Positions 1-7,451 are shown, counted from the stretch's first letter. The stretch is DNA of 48,276 bases from Chloroflexota bacterium (GCA_022561385.1 JADFRG010000021.1:1-48276); one strand, 5' to 3'. The notes: generated by a model from the sequence alone, not told the origin. Numbers and translations: made by a program.

Positions 1-983
1 GAGTCCCCCGGGCCGTAGGCGACGATGGGGCAAGCCCATTCAGCCGCCACAACGTTCATGTCCGAAGTGCCACTCTTGTGCACGAAGCGGGGCGTACCTC
101 CCTCCGCTCGCACGGCGGCCAGAATCGCGCGCGTAAGGGGGTTGCTCTTCTCAGCCACGACGGCTTGCTCCTGTCCGTGGAAGCGCATTAGCTCTCCGTG
201 GACCAGTTCACGGAGGCTGCGTTCAACCTCCTCGGTATCCATATCGGGGGGCAGGCGCAGGTCGATGTCCATGCGGGCCCACCCATGTGCGCCGTCCCGG
301 CCCGTGTTTAGCTGCGTCAAAGTGGGTTCCAGCCGCGCGAATGAGCCCGATCGTCCGGCGTTCAGCCCCTCGGCTAGATCCTGCACGCTTCGCCAGGTGT
401 CTACCGCGACCTCCGCCGGGCTGGGCGTCGGCCCAGCGGAGTGTGCCAATGGACCGCGCCAGGACCACTCCATCGCCAGATGGCCCTTGTAACCCAACGT
501 AATCCGGTCCCATCGACTGGGTTCGCCGATGATGCACAGAATCGGGCGGTAGCGGTTCAGGATGTGGCGAGCACCGCGGCTGCCGCTTTCCTCGTCGGTC
601 GCTCCGATCACAATGAGTCGGGTATCTGGCGGCAGATCCACTGCGGCCGCGGCGACGGCGAAGGTCGCGAGCGGGCCCTTGGCGTCCACGCTCCCGCGGC
701 CGTAGAGCTCACGTCCCTCCACTCGGACCGGCACCGAACCCGGGAACGTATCGATGTGGCCCAGCAGCACAATCTGTTTCCCGCCGTGGCCGCGCTCCCC
801 GATGGCGTTGCCTGCACCGTCTACCCGCGCCGTGTACCCATGCTCGCCCATCCAATGCGCCAGGTACCGTGAGGCTTTTCCTTCAGCGCCCGATAGACTT
901 GGGATGGAGACGAGCTCGCGGAGGAACTGCTCCGCTTCCCGATCCGAGACGGAAGCGGGCGTCCCATTCTGCCGCTTACTCAT
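1..983 (-). CDS. lysK: LysK, [LysW]-lysine/ornithine hydrolase (M20 family), 3' end outside window
   Basis: This is the last step of the LysW pathway: a zinc amidohydrolase that releases lysine or ornithine from the C-terminal glutamate of LysW. Reading minus from 983, the frame stays open to the window edge (327 codons). It shows the M20 landmarks: GHIDTFPG (first metal histidine), GRGSVDAKGPL (bridging aspartate), ATDEESGSRGA (catalytic and metal-binding glutamates) and, near the cut end, HKSGTSDMNVV. The ATG at 983 overlaps the last codons of lysJ by 8 nt, so the two are translationally coupled. The C-terminal remainder is missing. Family assignment is firm from motifs and operon position. 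Whether the substrate is lysine or ornithine cannot be decided from this fragment. Confidence 0.93.
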   Translation of the reverse strand, partial: MSKRQNGTPASVSDREAEQFLRELVSIPSLSGAEGKASRYLAHWMGEHGYTARVDGAGNAIGERGHGGKQIVLLGHIDTFPGSVPVRVEGRELYGRGSVDAKGPLATFAVAAAAVDLPPDTRLIVIGATDEESGSRGARHILNRYRPILCIIGEPSRWDRITLGYKGHLAMEWSWRGPLAHSAGPTPSPAEVAVDTWRSVQDLAEGLNAGRSGSFARLEPTLTQLNTGRDGAHGWARMDIDLRLPPDMDTEEVERSLRELVHGELMRFHGQEQAVVAEKSNPLTRAILAAVRAEGGTPRFVHKSGTSDMNVVAAEWACPIVAYGPGD

Positions 984-2190
984 CCTCGAGCACCTCCAAC
1001 GCCTCCAGCATCGCGTCGAACACCTCAATTAGCTGTTCTTCGGTCACGACAAGGGGGGGCAGGAGACGCAGGACCGTAGGCCCCGCGGGAAGCGCCAACA
1101 CGCCTCGCTCCATGAGCGCTTTCAGCACCGGCGTGACGCGCCTGCGGAGGTCGATCCCTATCATCAGTCCAAGACCCCGGACCTCGCGGATCATGGGATG
1201 CTCGAGCTCGCGCAGGTCCGCCAGGAACTTCTCACCGACCTGGGCCACGTGCTCGAGCAAGCCCGAGTCGAGCAAACTTAATGTTGCGGTGGCCGCCGCA
1301 CAGGCCAGTGGATTCCCTCCCAACGTGCTGCCGTGGGAGCCCTGGGGCCACTTGCCCAGTGAGTCGCGCCAGATGACCGCGCCGATTGGCAGACCGCCCG
1401 CGAGCCCTTTCCCAACACAGATCACGTCTGGTGTGACCGAAAAATGCTCGGCGGCAAATCTGCGGCCGGTCCTGCCCAACCCGGTTTGGACTTCGTCGAA
1501 GATCAAGAGCGCACCGCGTTGCTCACACAATCGACGTACGAGTTCGAGAAATTCGCCCTTGGCCGGGACGACGCCGCCCTCACCCTGGACGACTTCGAGG
1601 ATCACGGCCGCGGTCGAGGCGTCGATCGCAGCGTCCACCGCGCGCAGATCGTTGAATGGGATGTGTGAGACTTCGGGCAGCAGCGGTCCGAATCCCCGCC
1701 GATGGCTCGGATTCCATGTGGCCGAAAGTGCTCCGAATGTTCGGCCGTGAAACCCTGATTTGGCCGCCACGATCCCCGGCCGGCCGGTCTTCAGCCGTGC
1801 GAACTTCAGCGCGCCTTCGACGGCTTCCGTACCCGAGTTACACAGAAAGAATCTATTAAGATCCTCGGGCGTGTACTGTGAAAGCGAGGCATATAACTCG
1901 CTGCGCCGATCGTTGTAGAAGATCTCAGGGCAGGTTATTAGCAGCTCGGCCTGCCGTCGGACGGTCTCCAGGATGGCGGGGTGGCTGTGACCCAGCAGGG
2001 CCACTCCCTGCCCACTGGTCATATCCATATATCGCCGACCCTCTGCGTCCCATAACCAGATTCCCTCTCCGCGCACGATGGCCAACGGCCGCTTGGGGTA
2101 AGCGCCTGAGGTGTGCCGATCCTCCAAGTTTATGAGTGCTTGCGTACCTCCAACGGTGAGTCCGGGGGGGTCTCCATCTGTCTCAGGCAT
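976..2190 (-). CDS. lysJ: LysJ, [LysW]-aminoadipate semialdehyde/glutamate semialdehyde transaminase
   Basis: This PLP-dependent class III aminotransferase (ArgD/LysJ family, 404 aa) aminates the LysW-bound semialdehyde. Visible landmarks are HTSGAYPKRPLAIVRGEG near the N-terminus, FLCNSGTEAVEGALKFAR, LIFDEVQTGLGRTG (Asp contacting the PLP ring nitrogen) and ICVGKGLAGGLPIGA with the Schiff-base lysine. I chose the ATG at 2190, which overlaps the lysZ stop by 8 nt. A longer frame reaches 2247 but would run deep into lysZ. It is followed directly by lysK. Because the same enzyme can serve lysine and arginine synthesis in LysW organisms, the amino acid made is inferred only from the upstream leader (Lys codons). 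Confidence 0.94.
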   Translation of the reverse strand: MPETDGDPPGLTVGGTQALINLEDRHTSGAYPKRPLAIVRGEGIWLWDAEGRRYMDMTSGQGVALLGHSHPAILETVRRQAELLITCPEIFYNDRRSELYASLSQYTPEDLNRFFLCNSGTEAVEGALKFARLKTGRPGIVAAKSGFHGRTFGALSATWNPSHRRGFGPLLPEVSHIPFNDLRAVDAAIDASTAAVILEVVQGEGGVVPAKGEFLELVRRLCEQRGALLIFDEVQTGLGRTGRRFAAEHFSVTPDVICVGKGLAGGLPIGAVIWRDSLGKWPQGSHGSTLGGNPLACAAATATLSLLDSGLLEHVAQVGEKFLADLRELEHPMIREVRGLGLMIGIDLRRRVTPVLKALMERGVLALPAGPTVLRLLPPLVVTEEQLIEVFDAMLEALEVLEDE

Positions 2191-2998
2191 TGAACCAGGT
2201 CCCTTCTCCCTCGATCGCTCTAACAAGCGGGTGCGATGGACGCGCATCGGCCAGCACCACCCGGCGCACGCCTGCGTCGAGCGCCTGCCGCACGCTCAAT
2301 ACCTTGCGTTTCATGCGGCCCTGTGCCCAACTCATCGCTTGATCCATTTGATCTCGGTCTACCATGGAAACCAGACTGTTTTCGTGCGGGTAGTGGCGCA
2401 TCAGGCCGGGCACATTTGAGAAGATCAGCAGACTTTCCGCGCCGAGCGCGGCGGCGACGGAGGCCGCGGCACGGTCGCCGTCCACATTCAGCAGGCCGTC
2501 CGACGTGCTGCGGGCCAGCGGCGGAATTACCGGGACTTGTCCCGCGGCAAGGATCGACCGCAGCGAGCCTTCGTCGATACCCGTGATCCGCCCGGAATAG
2601 TCGTCGCGCACCACCACCGTGCGACCGTCCACGACCGCTCGCAGGGCCTGCTTGCGGACCGCGCGGAGGGCGACGCGATCACCCGTCATTCCGACTGCGA
2701 CCGCACCCAACCCACGCAGGAGCGCTACGATTTCCTCATTGGCCTCCTGCGCGGCCTGGACGAATATCTCCCGCGCCTGGGGATCCGTGTATCGGCTGCG
2801 GTGGCCGGAAGGAGAAGTCAAGAATCGCGGTTCGAGCCCCCTGGCTTTAGTCAGGATGTTGGCGCGATGTGAGGCACCATGGACGAGGACCACCGGCCGT
2901 CCGCGGGTCGCCCAGGCAGCGACGTCCGTGCAGACGCCGCTTGGGTCAATGCCAGCCCCTCCGCCAACTTTCACAACCGTCAGAGAATTTTCCTGCAT
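2183..2998 (-). CDS. lysZ: LysZ, [LysW]-aminoadipate/glutamate kinase
   Basis: This amino acid kinase (ArgB/LysZ family, 271 aa) phosphorylates the side-chain carboxylate of the LysW-bound amino acid. It begins MQENSLTVVKVGGG with the phosphate-binding KxGGG motif. It continues with VLVHGAS, a central YSGRITGID segment and LLNVDGDRAAA, and ends with a LIFSNVPGLM segment. An open frame extends upstream to 3799, but that is antisense-like extension through lysY. The ATG at 2998 gives the normal family length and leaves a 17-nt gap after lysY. It overlaps lysJ by 8 nt. Confidence 0.94.
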   Translation of the reverse strand: MQENSLTVVKVGGGAGIDPSGVCTDVAAWATRGRPVVLVHGASHRANILTKARGLEPRFLTSPSGHRSRYTDPQAREIFVQAAQEANEEIVALLRGLGAVAVGMTGDRVALRAVRKQALRAVVDGRTVVVRDDYSGRITGIDEGSLRSILAAGQVPVIPPLARSTSDGLLNVDGDRAAASVAAALGAESLLIFSNVPGLMRHYPHENSLVSMVDRDQMDQAMSWAQGRMKRKVLSVRQALDAGVRRVVLADARPSHPLVRAIEGEGTWFNA

Positions 2999-3015
2999 CC
3001 TGGTTTCCGCTCTAC

Positions 3016-4053
3016 CTAAACCGGGTGGAGCCCGGGGAAGGTGAGGCCGGTGGTCTCGTCCCAACCCAGCATCACGTTCATCGACTGCACCGCGGAGCCC
3101 GCGGCACCCTTCATCAGGTTGTCCAGCGCGGCCATAACAACGAGCACCTCCGAACCTTGCTCCAGTGCGAATCCAATGTCGCAGTAGTTGGTCCCGATCA
3201 ACAGCTTCGGTTCCGGATAACGATACAGGCCGGTGCGGGAAGCGACGAGGCGCACGAAAGGTTCTTTCGCATACGCCTCTCGATAGAGCGCCCACACGTC
3301 CTTCTCCTCCAGGAGACGGCTGCCGGATCGGAGGAAACAATGCGCGGTCAGGTGGACGCCTCGGACCATCTCGATAGCGGTGACGGTCAGGTGGATAGGC
3401 AGGCTGCCAAGCTCTTGCTCCACCTCCGCCAGATGTCGATGCCCCGAAGGGCTGTAAACGCGCACGGCCCCGCTTCGCTCGGGGTGATGAGAGGCGTCGT
3501 TCGCGAGCGAGCCGCCCTCCGAGGATCCGACCTTGATCTCGATCGTGGCCGTCTCCAGGAGACCCGCCTCGGCCAGCGGTGCGAGCGCCAGGGTCACCGC
3601 CACCGCGTTGCATCCCACACCCGAGGCATATCGCGTCTGCGCGAGCTCCGCACGATGTCGCTCGGGCAGGCCGTAAACAAAGCGCGACAACATCTCCGGG
3701 GCTTCGTGATCGCGCTTGTACCAGCGTTTGTAGGCGTTTGGATCTCGAAGACGAAAGTCTGCGGAGCAATCGATGATAGTTGTCGCCAGGCCGGCCCATC
3801 GATCGAACTCCCTGGCCATCTCACCATGCGGCAGCGCCAGAAAGAGAATATCGCAGGCCTCGACTTCGTCTGGGGATTTGAAACGCAGGTCGGAAATGGC
3901 ACGTAAGTTGGGGTGAACCTGGTGGACGTAACGACCCAAATACTTGCGAGAGGTCACCTGGGATACCTCGACCTCGGGATGAAATAACAGCAGCCTCAGG
4001 AGTTCGCCACCCACATATCCGGATCCCCCCACAATGGCAACGCGCGGGCTCAT
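3016..4053 (-). CDS. lysY: LysY, [LysW]-aminoadipyl/glutamyl phosphate reductase
   Basis: This ArgC-family NADPH-dependent reductase (345 aa) makes the LysW-bound semialdehyde. The N-terminal Rossmann motif VAIVGGSGYVGGELLRLLL and the catalytic cysteine in ASGVGCNAVAV are both present. HRHLAEVEQEL and a C-terminal LDNLMKGAAGSAVQSMN complete the usual ArgC/LysY pattern. The start codon overlaps the lysX stop by 4 nt. The position between lysX and lysZ fits the W-X-Y-Z-J-K gene order and argues for LysY rather than a free-standing ArgC. Confidence 0.94.
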   Translation of the reverse strand: MSPRVAIVGGSGYVGGELLRLLLFHPEVEVSQVTSRKYLGRYVHQVHPNLRAISDLRFKSPDEVEACDILFLALPHGEMAREFDRWAGLATTIIDCSADFRLRDPNAYKRWYKRDHEAPEMLSRFVYGLPERHRAELAQTRYASGVGCNAVAVTLALAPLAEAGLLETATIEIKVGSSEGGSLANDASHHPERSGAVRVYSPSGHRHLAEVEQELGSLPIHLTVTAIEMVRGVHLTAHCFLRSGSRLLEEKDVWALYREAYAKEPFVRLVASRTGLYRYPEPKLLIGTNYCDIGFALEQGSEVLVVMAALDNLMKGAAGSAVQSMNVMLGWDETTGLTFPGLHPV

Positions 4054-4928
4054 GTTTGCTCGCTCCCGTCTTGCCTGTGCTGTTCGGCCAGGCTCAGTGC
4101 ATAATCGACAACCTTGATCGCGATGTCCACACCGGTGGGTTCGATACTGTTGCGGAACTCCATGCCGTGATTGATTTCGTTAAGAACGAGACCCTCTTCG
4201 GTCTCGAAAAGGTCCATGGCCAGAACGCCACCCCCCACCGCATCCGAAGCGCGCTGGCACAGGTCCTGGAGTTCCGCACCGACCGGGCAGTTCTCCGCCA
4301 GGGCACCGCGCGCGGTGCTGGTCACCCAATGGGAGGACGACCTATAGATGGCGCAGATCGTTTGGCCCGCAATTACGAAGGCGCGGATATCGCGACCATG
4401 AGGTTTGTCGACGTAGGACTGTACGAAGTGCACATGGTAAGCGAAGTTGCCCAGCGTCTGTCGATGTTCGAGAACCGCCTCGGCCGCATCCACGTCGTTT
4501 ACCTTCGCCAGGAGCCTTCCCCATGAGCCCACCAATGGCTTGAGCACCGCTGGATAACCTAATTCGCCGACCGCTTCCAGGGTGGAACGCGGCGTAAACG
4601 CGAGCCGCACCTCGGGCTGAGGAAGTCCTGCTCGGGCAAGCGCCAGGGAGGTCTTGAACTTGTCGGCACAAATGTTCGCCGTTCGCAGGCTGTTGACGGT
4701 GGGGACCTCCCAGCGGTCGAAATACTCGAGAAGATAAAGCCCGCGCGAAGTGCTTAGTGTTCTCAGGAAAACGATGTCGAATTCGCTCCAGCGCGGATCG
4801 ATGGCGAGCGGATTCAGGACGAGTTCCTCATCGCGGATTAGCTCCGGTTCGATTCCTCGCCGCTGGAAAGCTTTGAGCAGCAACTTCTCCTCCGCGCGGG
4901 CACGGGTGATGATCATTGCAACCCGCAT
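4050..4928 (-). CDS. lysX: LysX, LysW:aminoadipate (or glutamate) ligase, ATP-grasp
   Basis: This RimK-type ATP-grasp ligase (292 aa) attaches the alpha-amino group of aminoadipate or glutamate to the C-terminal glutamate of LysW. MRVAMIITRARAEEKLLLKAF, NSLRTANICADKFKTSLALARAGLPQPEV, the lysine-bearing AVLKPLVGSWGR loop, AFVIAGQTICAIYR and the metal-binding LVLNEINHGMEFRNS are all visible. The ATG at 4928 shares one base with the lysW stop (TGATG), typical of tightly coupled genes. A longer frame to 5021 would only read antisense-like sequence across lysW. Confidence 0.94.
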   Translation of the reverse strand: MRVAMIITRARAEEKLLLKAFQRRGIEPELIRDEELVLNPLAIDPRWSEFDIVFLRTLSTSRGLYLLEYFDRWEVPTVNSLRTANICADKFKTSLALARAGLPQPEVRLAFTPRSTLEAVGELGYPAVLKPLVGSWGRLLAKVNDVDAAEAVLEHRQTLGNFAYHVHFVQSYVDKPHGRDIRAFVIAGQTICAIYRSSSHWVTSTARGALAENCPVGAELQDLCQRASDAVGGGVLAMDLFETEEGLVLNEINHGMEFRNSIEPTGVDIAIKVVDYALSLAEQHRQDGSEQT

Positions 4929-5098
4929 CACTCGCCCCAGTCCTCCTCCACCTCCGGCGCGAGCGCCACTTGAAACGGATTCAGGGACATCACCTCCAGC
5001 TCCACGCCGCAGTCGGGGCAAGGCAGGATCTCATTCTGGATGACGTCGTCATCCAGCCGGAGCTCGGCCCCGCATTCGGTACACACTATCTCGCTCAT
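4928..5098 (-). CDS. lysW: LysW amino-group carrier protein
   Basis: This small acidic carrier (56 aa) protects the amino group of the pathway intermediates as an isopeptide on its C-terminal glutamate. It has two CxxC pairs (CTECG and CPDCG) that bind zinc. It ends in the hallmark EDWGE, where the final Glu is the attachment residue. The ATG at 5098 has a good ribosome site (GAAAGGAG) 7 nt upstream; the longer in-frame start at 5128 lacks one. It is the first full-size gene of the operon and sits just after the second attenuator. Confidence 0.96.
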   Translation of the reverse strand: MSEIVCTECGAELRLDDDVIQNEILPCPDCGVELEVMSLNPFQVALAPEVEEDWGE

Positions 5099-5130
5099 AT
5101 TCAAACTCCTTTCGGGCTTAGCTGTCACCT

Positions 5131-5170
5131 TAAAACAAACGACCGACGGTCCAGGGTCTGGACGGCCGGT
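5131..5170 (-). terminator. Attenuator terminator 2 of the lysW leader
   Basis: On the minus strand an ACCG/CGGT outer stem (5170-5167 with 5145-5142) and a GTCCAG/CTGGAC inner stem (5163-5158 with 5154-5149) are separated by a 3x3 internal loop, with loop ACC. The stem is followed by the T-rich tract GTTTGTTTTA (5140-5131). The 5' arm can instead pair upstream: TCCAGACC (5162-5155) with GGTCTGGA (5209-5202). That second segment can in turn pair with CCAGAC (5219-5214). These 1:2, 2:3 and 3:4 alternatives are the classic leader-peptide attenuator layout. Confidence 0.75.
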
Positions 5171-5198
5171 CTCCGCAGGGGGAACTAGGTAGGCGGGC

Positions 5199-5267
5199 CT
5201 ATCCAGACCAAGTGTCTGGCATCTTGTCCTCCTGCTTCTTCAGGGTTGTGAGTGCGATTTCAAGCAT
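5199..5267 (-). CDS. Leader peptide 2 of the lysW operon (22 aa, Lys-rich)
   Basis: This is a 22-codon ORF starting ATG at 5267 with a weak TGAGG site 8 nt upstream. It contains Lys codons at positions 10, 11 and 15 (AAG AAG and AAG) and ends Trp-Ser-Gly-TAG. The TAG (5201-5199) directly follows hairpin segment 2 (5209-5202). A ribosome that reaches the stop would therefore cover segment 2 and let the terminator at 5170-5131 form. A ribosome stalled at the Lys codons would leave segment 2 free to pair with segment 3. The coding call rests on this geometry and on a matching ORF upstream, not on homology. Confidence 0.6.
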   Translation of the reverse strand: MLEIALTTLKKQEDKMPDTWSG

Positions 5268-5287
5268 CGTGCGGACCTCAGTAAAGG

Positions 5288-5315
5288 AAAAATCCCGCCG
5301 GCTTCCGGCAGGATT
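5288..5315 (-). terminator. Attenuator terminator 1 of the lysW leader
   Basis: On the minus strand an 11-bp stem, AATCCTGCCGG (5315-5305) with CCGGCGGGATT (5301-5291), has loop AAG, one G-T pair and a run of five T (5292-5288). It is a strong intrinsic terminator between the promoter and lysW, so transcription must pass it to reach the operon. The upstream segment TCCGGC-T-AGG (5354-5345) can pair with CCT-GCCGGA (5312-5304), with one bulged T, as an antiterminator. The same upstream segment can also pair with GCTGG (5367-5363). Confidence 0.75.
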
Positions 5316-5345
5316 CAGGTCGTGGCGTGCACAAGCGCGCGTCTC

Positions 5346-5411
5346 CTAGCCGGATATTGCTCCCAGCGATTGCTTCTTCACGCGCTTAACAAAAAACACC
5401 AAAGTTGTCAT
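5346..5411 (-). CDS. Leader peptide 1 of the lysW operon (21 aa, Lys-rich)
   Basis: This 21-codon ORF has ATG at 5411, only about 8-10 nt after the predicted transcription start, so it may be translated nearly leaderless. A GTG at 5399 is an alternative start. Lys codons lie at positions 9, 12 and 13, with an Arg codon at 10. The ORF ends Ser-Gly-TAG (TAG 5348-5346), with TCCGGC as hairpin segment 2 at the last two sense codons. It shares a TGAAGAAGCA stretch and the Ser-Gly-stop ending with leader peptide 2, which suggests a duplicated attenuator module. There is no homology evidence; the call rests on layout. Confidence 0.55.
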   Translation of the reverse strand: MTTLVFFVKRVKKQSLGAISG

Positions 5412-5426
5412 CTGACTTCGTCACAC

Positions 5427-5455
5427 ACTTTAATCCCACGTGTGGTCTGTGTCAA
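5427..5455 (-). promoter_or_regulatory. Promoter of the lysW operon
   Basis: On the minus strand there is a perfect -35 TTGACA (5455-5450), a 17-bp spacer and TAAAGT (5432-5427) as -10. The predicted start is near 5421-5418. It is the only convincing promoter upstream of lysW and places both attenuators in one leader of about 320 nt. Confidence 0.65.
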
Positions 5456-5843
5456 GGGGGGGTCGATGGCTCGGGATCCGTCTCACAGGAATGTGCGGTA
5501 TATGTAATCGGTAACAGCGGCTCCGATCCGGAGCGATTGTGCCAAGCGATCTGGCCTGGCTGGCAAGTGCGCGCGTTTCGAAGTGGCGCGTGGTAGTTTC
5601 AATATCGAGTCCACACCAGAGAGAGGATCCGCGGTCCCATCACGTCTCTATTCACTGACACGCAAACATGATTTCGGTTCTAGCGTTGCGGAAGCATCTA
5701 GCCTTCTGAATTCGACAAAATAGAGCTCCGATTCCGGGCATATGCACGGATTGCTTTTGACGCTCTTGCGCTGACAAAAGGAACATGACAACCCGTAGGA
5801 TCGTACCTACACTCATTTTATGTAGTCCCCAACGAGGTGATGA
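5456..5843. other. Intergenic region between divergent lysW operon and DUF411 gene
   Basis: I see no coding frame with a recognisable product here. A TTGACG hexamer lies around 5757 on the plus strand, but I found no convincing -10 partner at normal spacing before the DUF411 start. Nothing else could be supported. Confidence 0.4.
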
Positions 5844-6365
5844 ATGGACAAGAAATCAAGTCGTCTCATTGTATCTGTCGTCCTCGCGGCCCTTCTGCAA
5901 GGTTGCATAATTACGCCTTCGAGAGAGAAGCCCAGTCCAACCGAGGAAATGCAGAATGCTGGAAGGGTGGGGCCGACTACGGCGCCGGATGGTTCAATGG
6001 TCACGGTCTATAGGAGTCCCACCTGATCGTGCTGCTCCACGTGGGTGGGTCACCTACGCGCCAATGGTTTTGAGGTCGAAATTATAGATGTGGAGGGTCA
6101 GCGCCTACGGGACGTGAGACGGAGCTTGGGCGTACCAAGGGAGTTGGCTGCATGCCACACCGCGCTGGTGGATGGCTATGTGGTCGAAGGCCATGTGCCG
6201 GCGGATCTAATCGCCACCCTCCTGACGGAGAAGCCGGATGTGCTTGGCTTAGCTTTGCCTGGGATGCCCGTCGGCTCGCCGGGAATGCAGGGGCCGAGTA
6301 GCCAGCCGTACGAAATCCTGGCGTTCAATAAGGATGGTAAATCGTGGGTGTATGAGCGCAGGTAG
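5844..6365 (+). CDS. DUF411 metal-binding lipoprotein with in-frame TGA (candidate selenoprotein)
   Basis: The frame runs 174 codons from ATG 5844 (GAGGTG site upstream) to TAG 6365, interrupted only by TGA at 6024-6026 (codon 61). Residues 1-21 form a lipoprotein signal ending LLQGC. After a short linker comes a DUF411 domain: MVTVYRSPT-(TGA)-SCC-STWVGHLRANGFEVEIIDVEG, then LGVPRELAACHTALVDGYVVEGHVPADLI and LALPGMPVGSPGMQG. DUF411 proteins normally read SPTCGCC here, so the TGA falls exactly on the first cysteine and the next two cysteines are kept. Reading frame and conservation continue undisturbed for 113 codons. I read this as selenocysteine. The alternative is a recent nonsense mutation. 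DUF411 proteins are usually tied to copper or other metal handling. Confidence 0.65.
6040..6058 (+). promoter_or_regulatory. Candidate bacterial SECIS hairpin
   Basis: Starting 13 nt after the TGA, C-GTGGGTG / CACCTAC-G forms an 8-bp stem (one G-U pair) closed by the loop GGT at 6048-6050. The distance from UGA to the loop is 21 nt. Known bacterial SECIS elements lie a few tens of nt at most after UGA and carry G in the first two loop bases, commonly GGU. The hairpin lies inside the coding sequence, as expected for bacteria. Confidence 0.5.
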
Positions 6366-6381
6366 CCCGCGGCCCGCGGGC
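6365..6381 (+). terminator. GC-rich palindrome right after the DUF411 stop
   Basis: GCCCGCGG-C-CCGCGGGC begins at the last base of the stop codon. It makes a very stable hairpin, but only CTTTTCT about 20 nt downstream resembles a U tract, so terminator function is uncertain. Confidence 0.35.
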
Positions 6382-6800
6382 GACGGCAGGCCGGACTTTT
6401 CTGCGATGCCTAACTGATTCCCGCTACCTGGCAGGTTGAGCCCGGCTAACTCGCCAGACTGCGTAAAATGCCGGCACAATCTTTACAGGATTGGTATTTC
6501 GCCCAGCTGCGCAGGGCAAATTTTGCTAATTAAACTCGCGGCACGCTACATCAGGCCGAAAGCAACCAGAGCGTGAGGACTATGCGTTCAGGAAAAGCAA
6601 GGTTTCTGACGTCGTACTTCCCGAGCGCAACATGGCTTACCGTTCCGACAGAAGACAGAAACAGGCAACGGGATGCCGGCACCGGCAGAACGCATAGGCC
6701 GCCTGCCGCTCTTCTCGATCCCACCCCCAAAGCCAGGACATTCGTCACCCTTAATAGAGGCCAACTGTCACGATCTAAGAGGGCGCGTTTCGCGTAAGAT
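6382..6800. other. Intergenic stretch without supported genes
   Basis: Short open frames exist on both strands, but none has a recognisable product, a ribosome site or a conserved motif. I see nothing else up to the palindrome at 6801. Confidence 0.4.
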
Positions 6801-6818
6801 TTGTGAAGAAAGTCACAA
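6801..6818. promoter_or_regulatory. CRP/FNR-family operator-like palindrome
   Basis: TTGTGA-N6-TCACAA is a perfect inverted repeat that matches the CRP half-site rule TGTGA-N6-TCACA. It lies 70 nt before the start of the 6889 membrane gene. A second inverted repeat, GGCACGC / GCGTGCC, lies at 6824-6845. The pair suggests regulated transcription of 6889 and 7452, but the regulator is not in the window. Confidence 0.45.
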
Positions 6819-6888
6819 TTGAAGGGCACGCTGCTGGTTGGCGTGCCGCCCAAATAGCGAGCATTAAGAAGTAGGAAGGAGGGTTACG

Positions 6889-7419
6889 ATGTCGCTTTCC
6901 GTCCGAGAGTTATGGACCGCCGTCCACGGCATGTTCTTAGGCGCCACGTTTTTGCTGGCGTTCGCTGGGGGTTTGGCCGGGCTCTACAGCTTGCGCCCGA
7001 AGTGGCTGACGCCGGAGGGAATCCGGGAAAGGGTGGTTCGCCTTCGATGGGGAACTACCATCATGGCCCTGGCTGCCTGGCTCACGGTGATCACCGGAAC
7101 CTATATTGTCTACCCTTGGTATCGGGCAAAGGCTCCAGCGGGCGCCGACCTGTCGCTCTATCCGCGGTCTTTTCTCAAGGCTGATCCGTCCTTGGCGGCT
7201 TGGCACACCTTCGGGATGGAGTGGAAGGAGCACATAGCATGGTTTGCGCCGATGTTGGCCACCGTGGTCGCTTACGTGGCTTGGAAGTACGGTGCGCGCC
7301 TGGCTGAAGACGACCAATTGCGCAGGATGATGATAGTGATTTTCATCCTTGCTTTTGCCACGGCAGCTATTGCCGGGCTGTTGGGCGCCCTGATCACTAA
7401 GGTAGCTCCGGTCCTATAA
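6889..7419 (+). CDS. Four-helix membrane protein, possibly haem-binding
   Basis: I do not recognise a named family. The 176-residue protein has four hydrophobic segments (about 14-34, 54-75, 116-132 and 147-170). Histidines lie at positions that could ligate haem: His13 in AVHG at the start of helix 1, and His106 and His115 in AWHTFGMEWKEHIAW before helix 3. The start is supported by GGAAGGAGGG 6 nt upstream. It is followed after 32 nt by a second small membrane protein, probably in one operon, and preceded by a CRP-like operator. A respiratory or redox role is a guess from layout only. Confidence 0.75.
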   Translation: MSLSVRELWTAVHGMFLGATFLLAFAGGLAGLYSLRPKWLTPEGIRERVVRLRWGTTIMALAAWLTVITGTYIVYPWYRAKAPAGADLSLYPRSFLKADPSLAAWHTFGMEWKEHIAWFAPMLATVVAYVAWKYGARLAEDDQLRRMMIVIFILAFATAAIAGLLGALITKVAPVL

Positions 7420-7451
7420 TCGACCGGTCGAATTGAGGGGAGTGCATCGTC

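Noticed and set aside
2183-3799. 538-residue extended reading of lysZ
   Set aside because: The N-terminal 267 residues are the out-of-frame shadow of lysY; the family starts at the ATG at 2998.
5131-5420. Lysine riboswitch or T-box in the lysW leader
   Set aside because: I could not find the conserved lysine aptamer or the T-box AGGGTGGNACCGCG sequence; leader ORFs with Lys codons explain the layout better.
6024-6045. Frameshift between the lipoprotein ORF and the DUF411 ORF
   Set aside because: Both parts are in the same frame; only the TGA at 6024-6026 separates them, so a frameshift is not needed.
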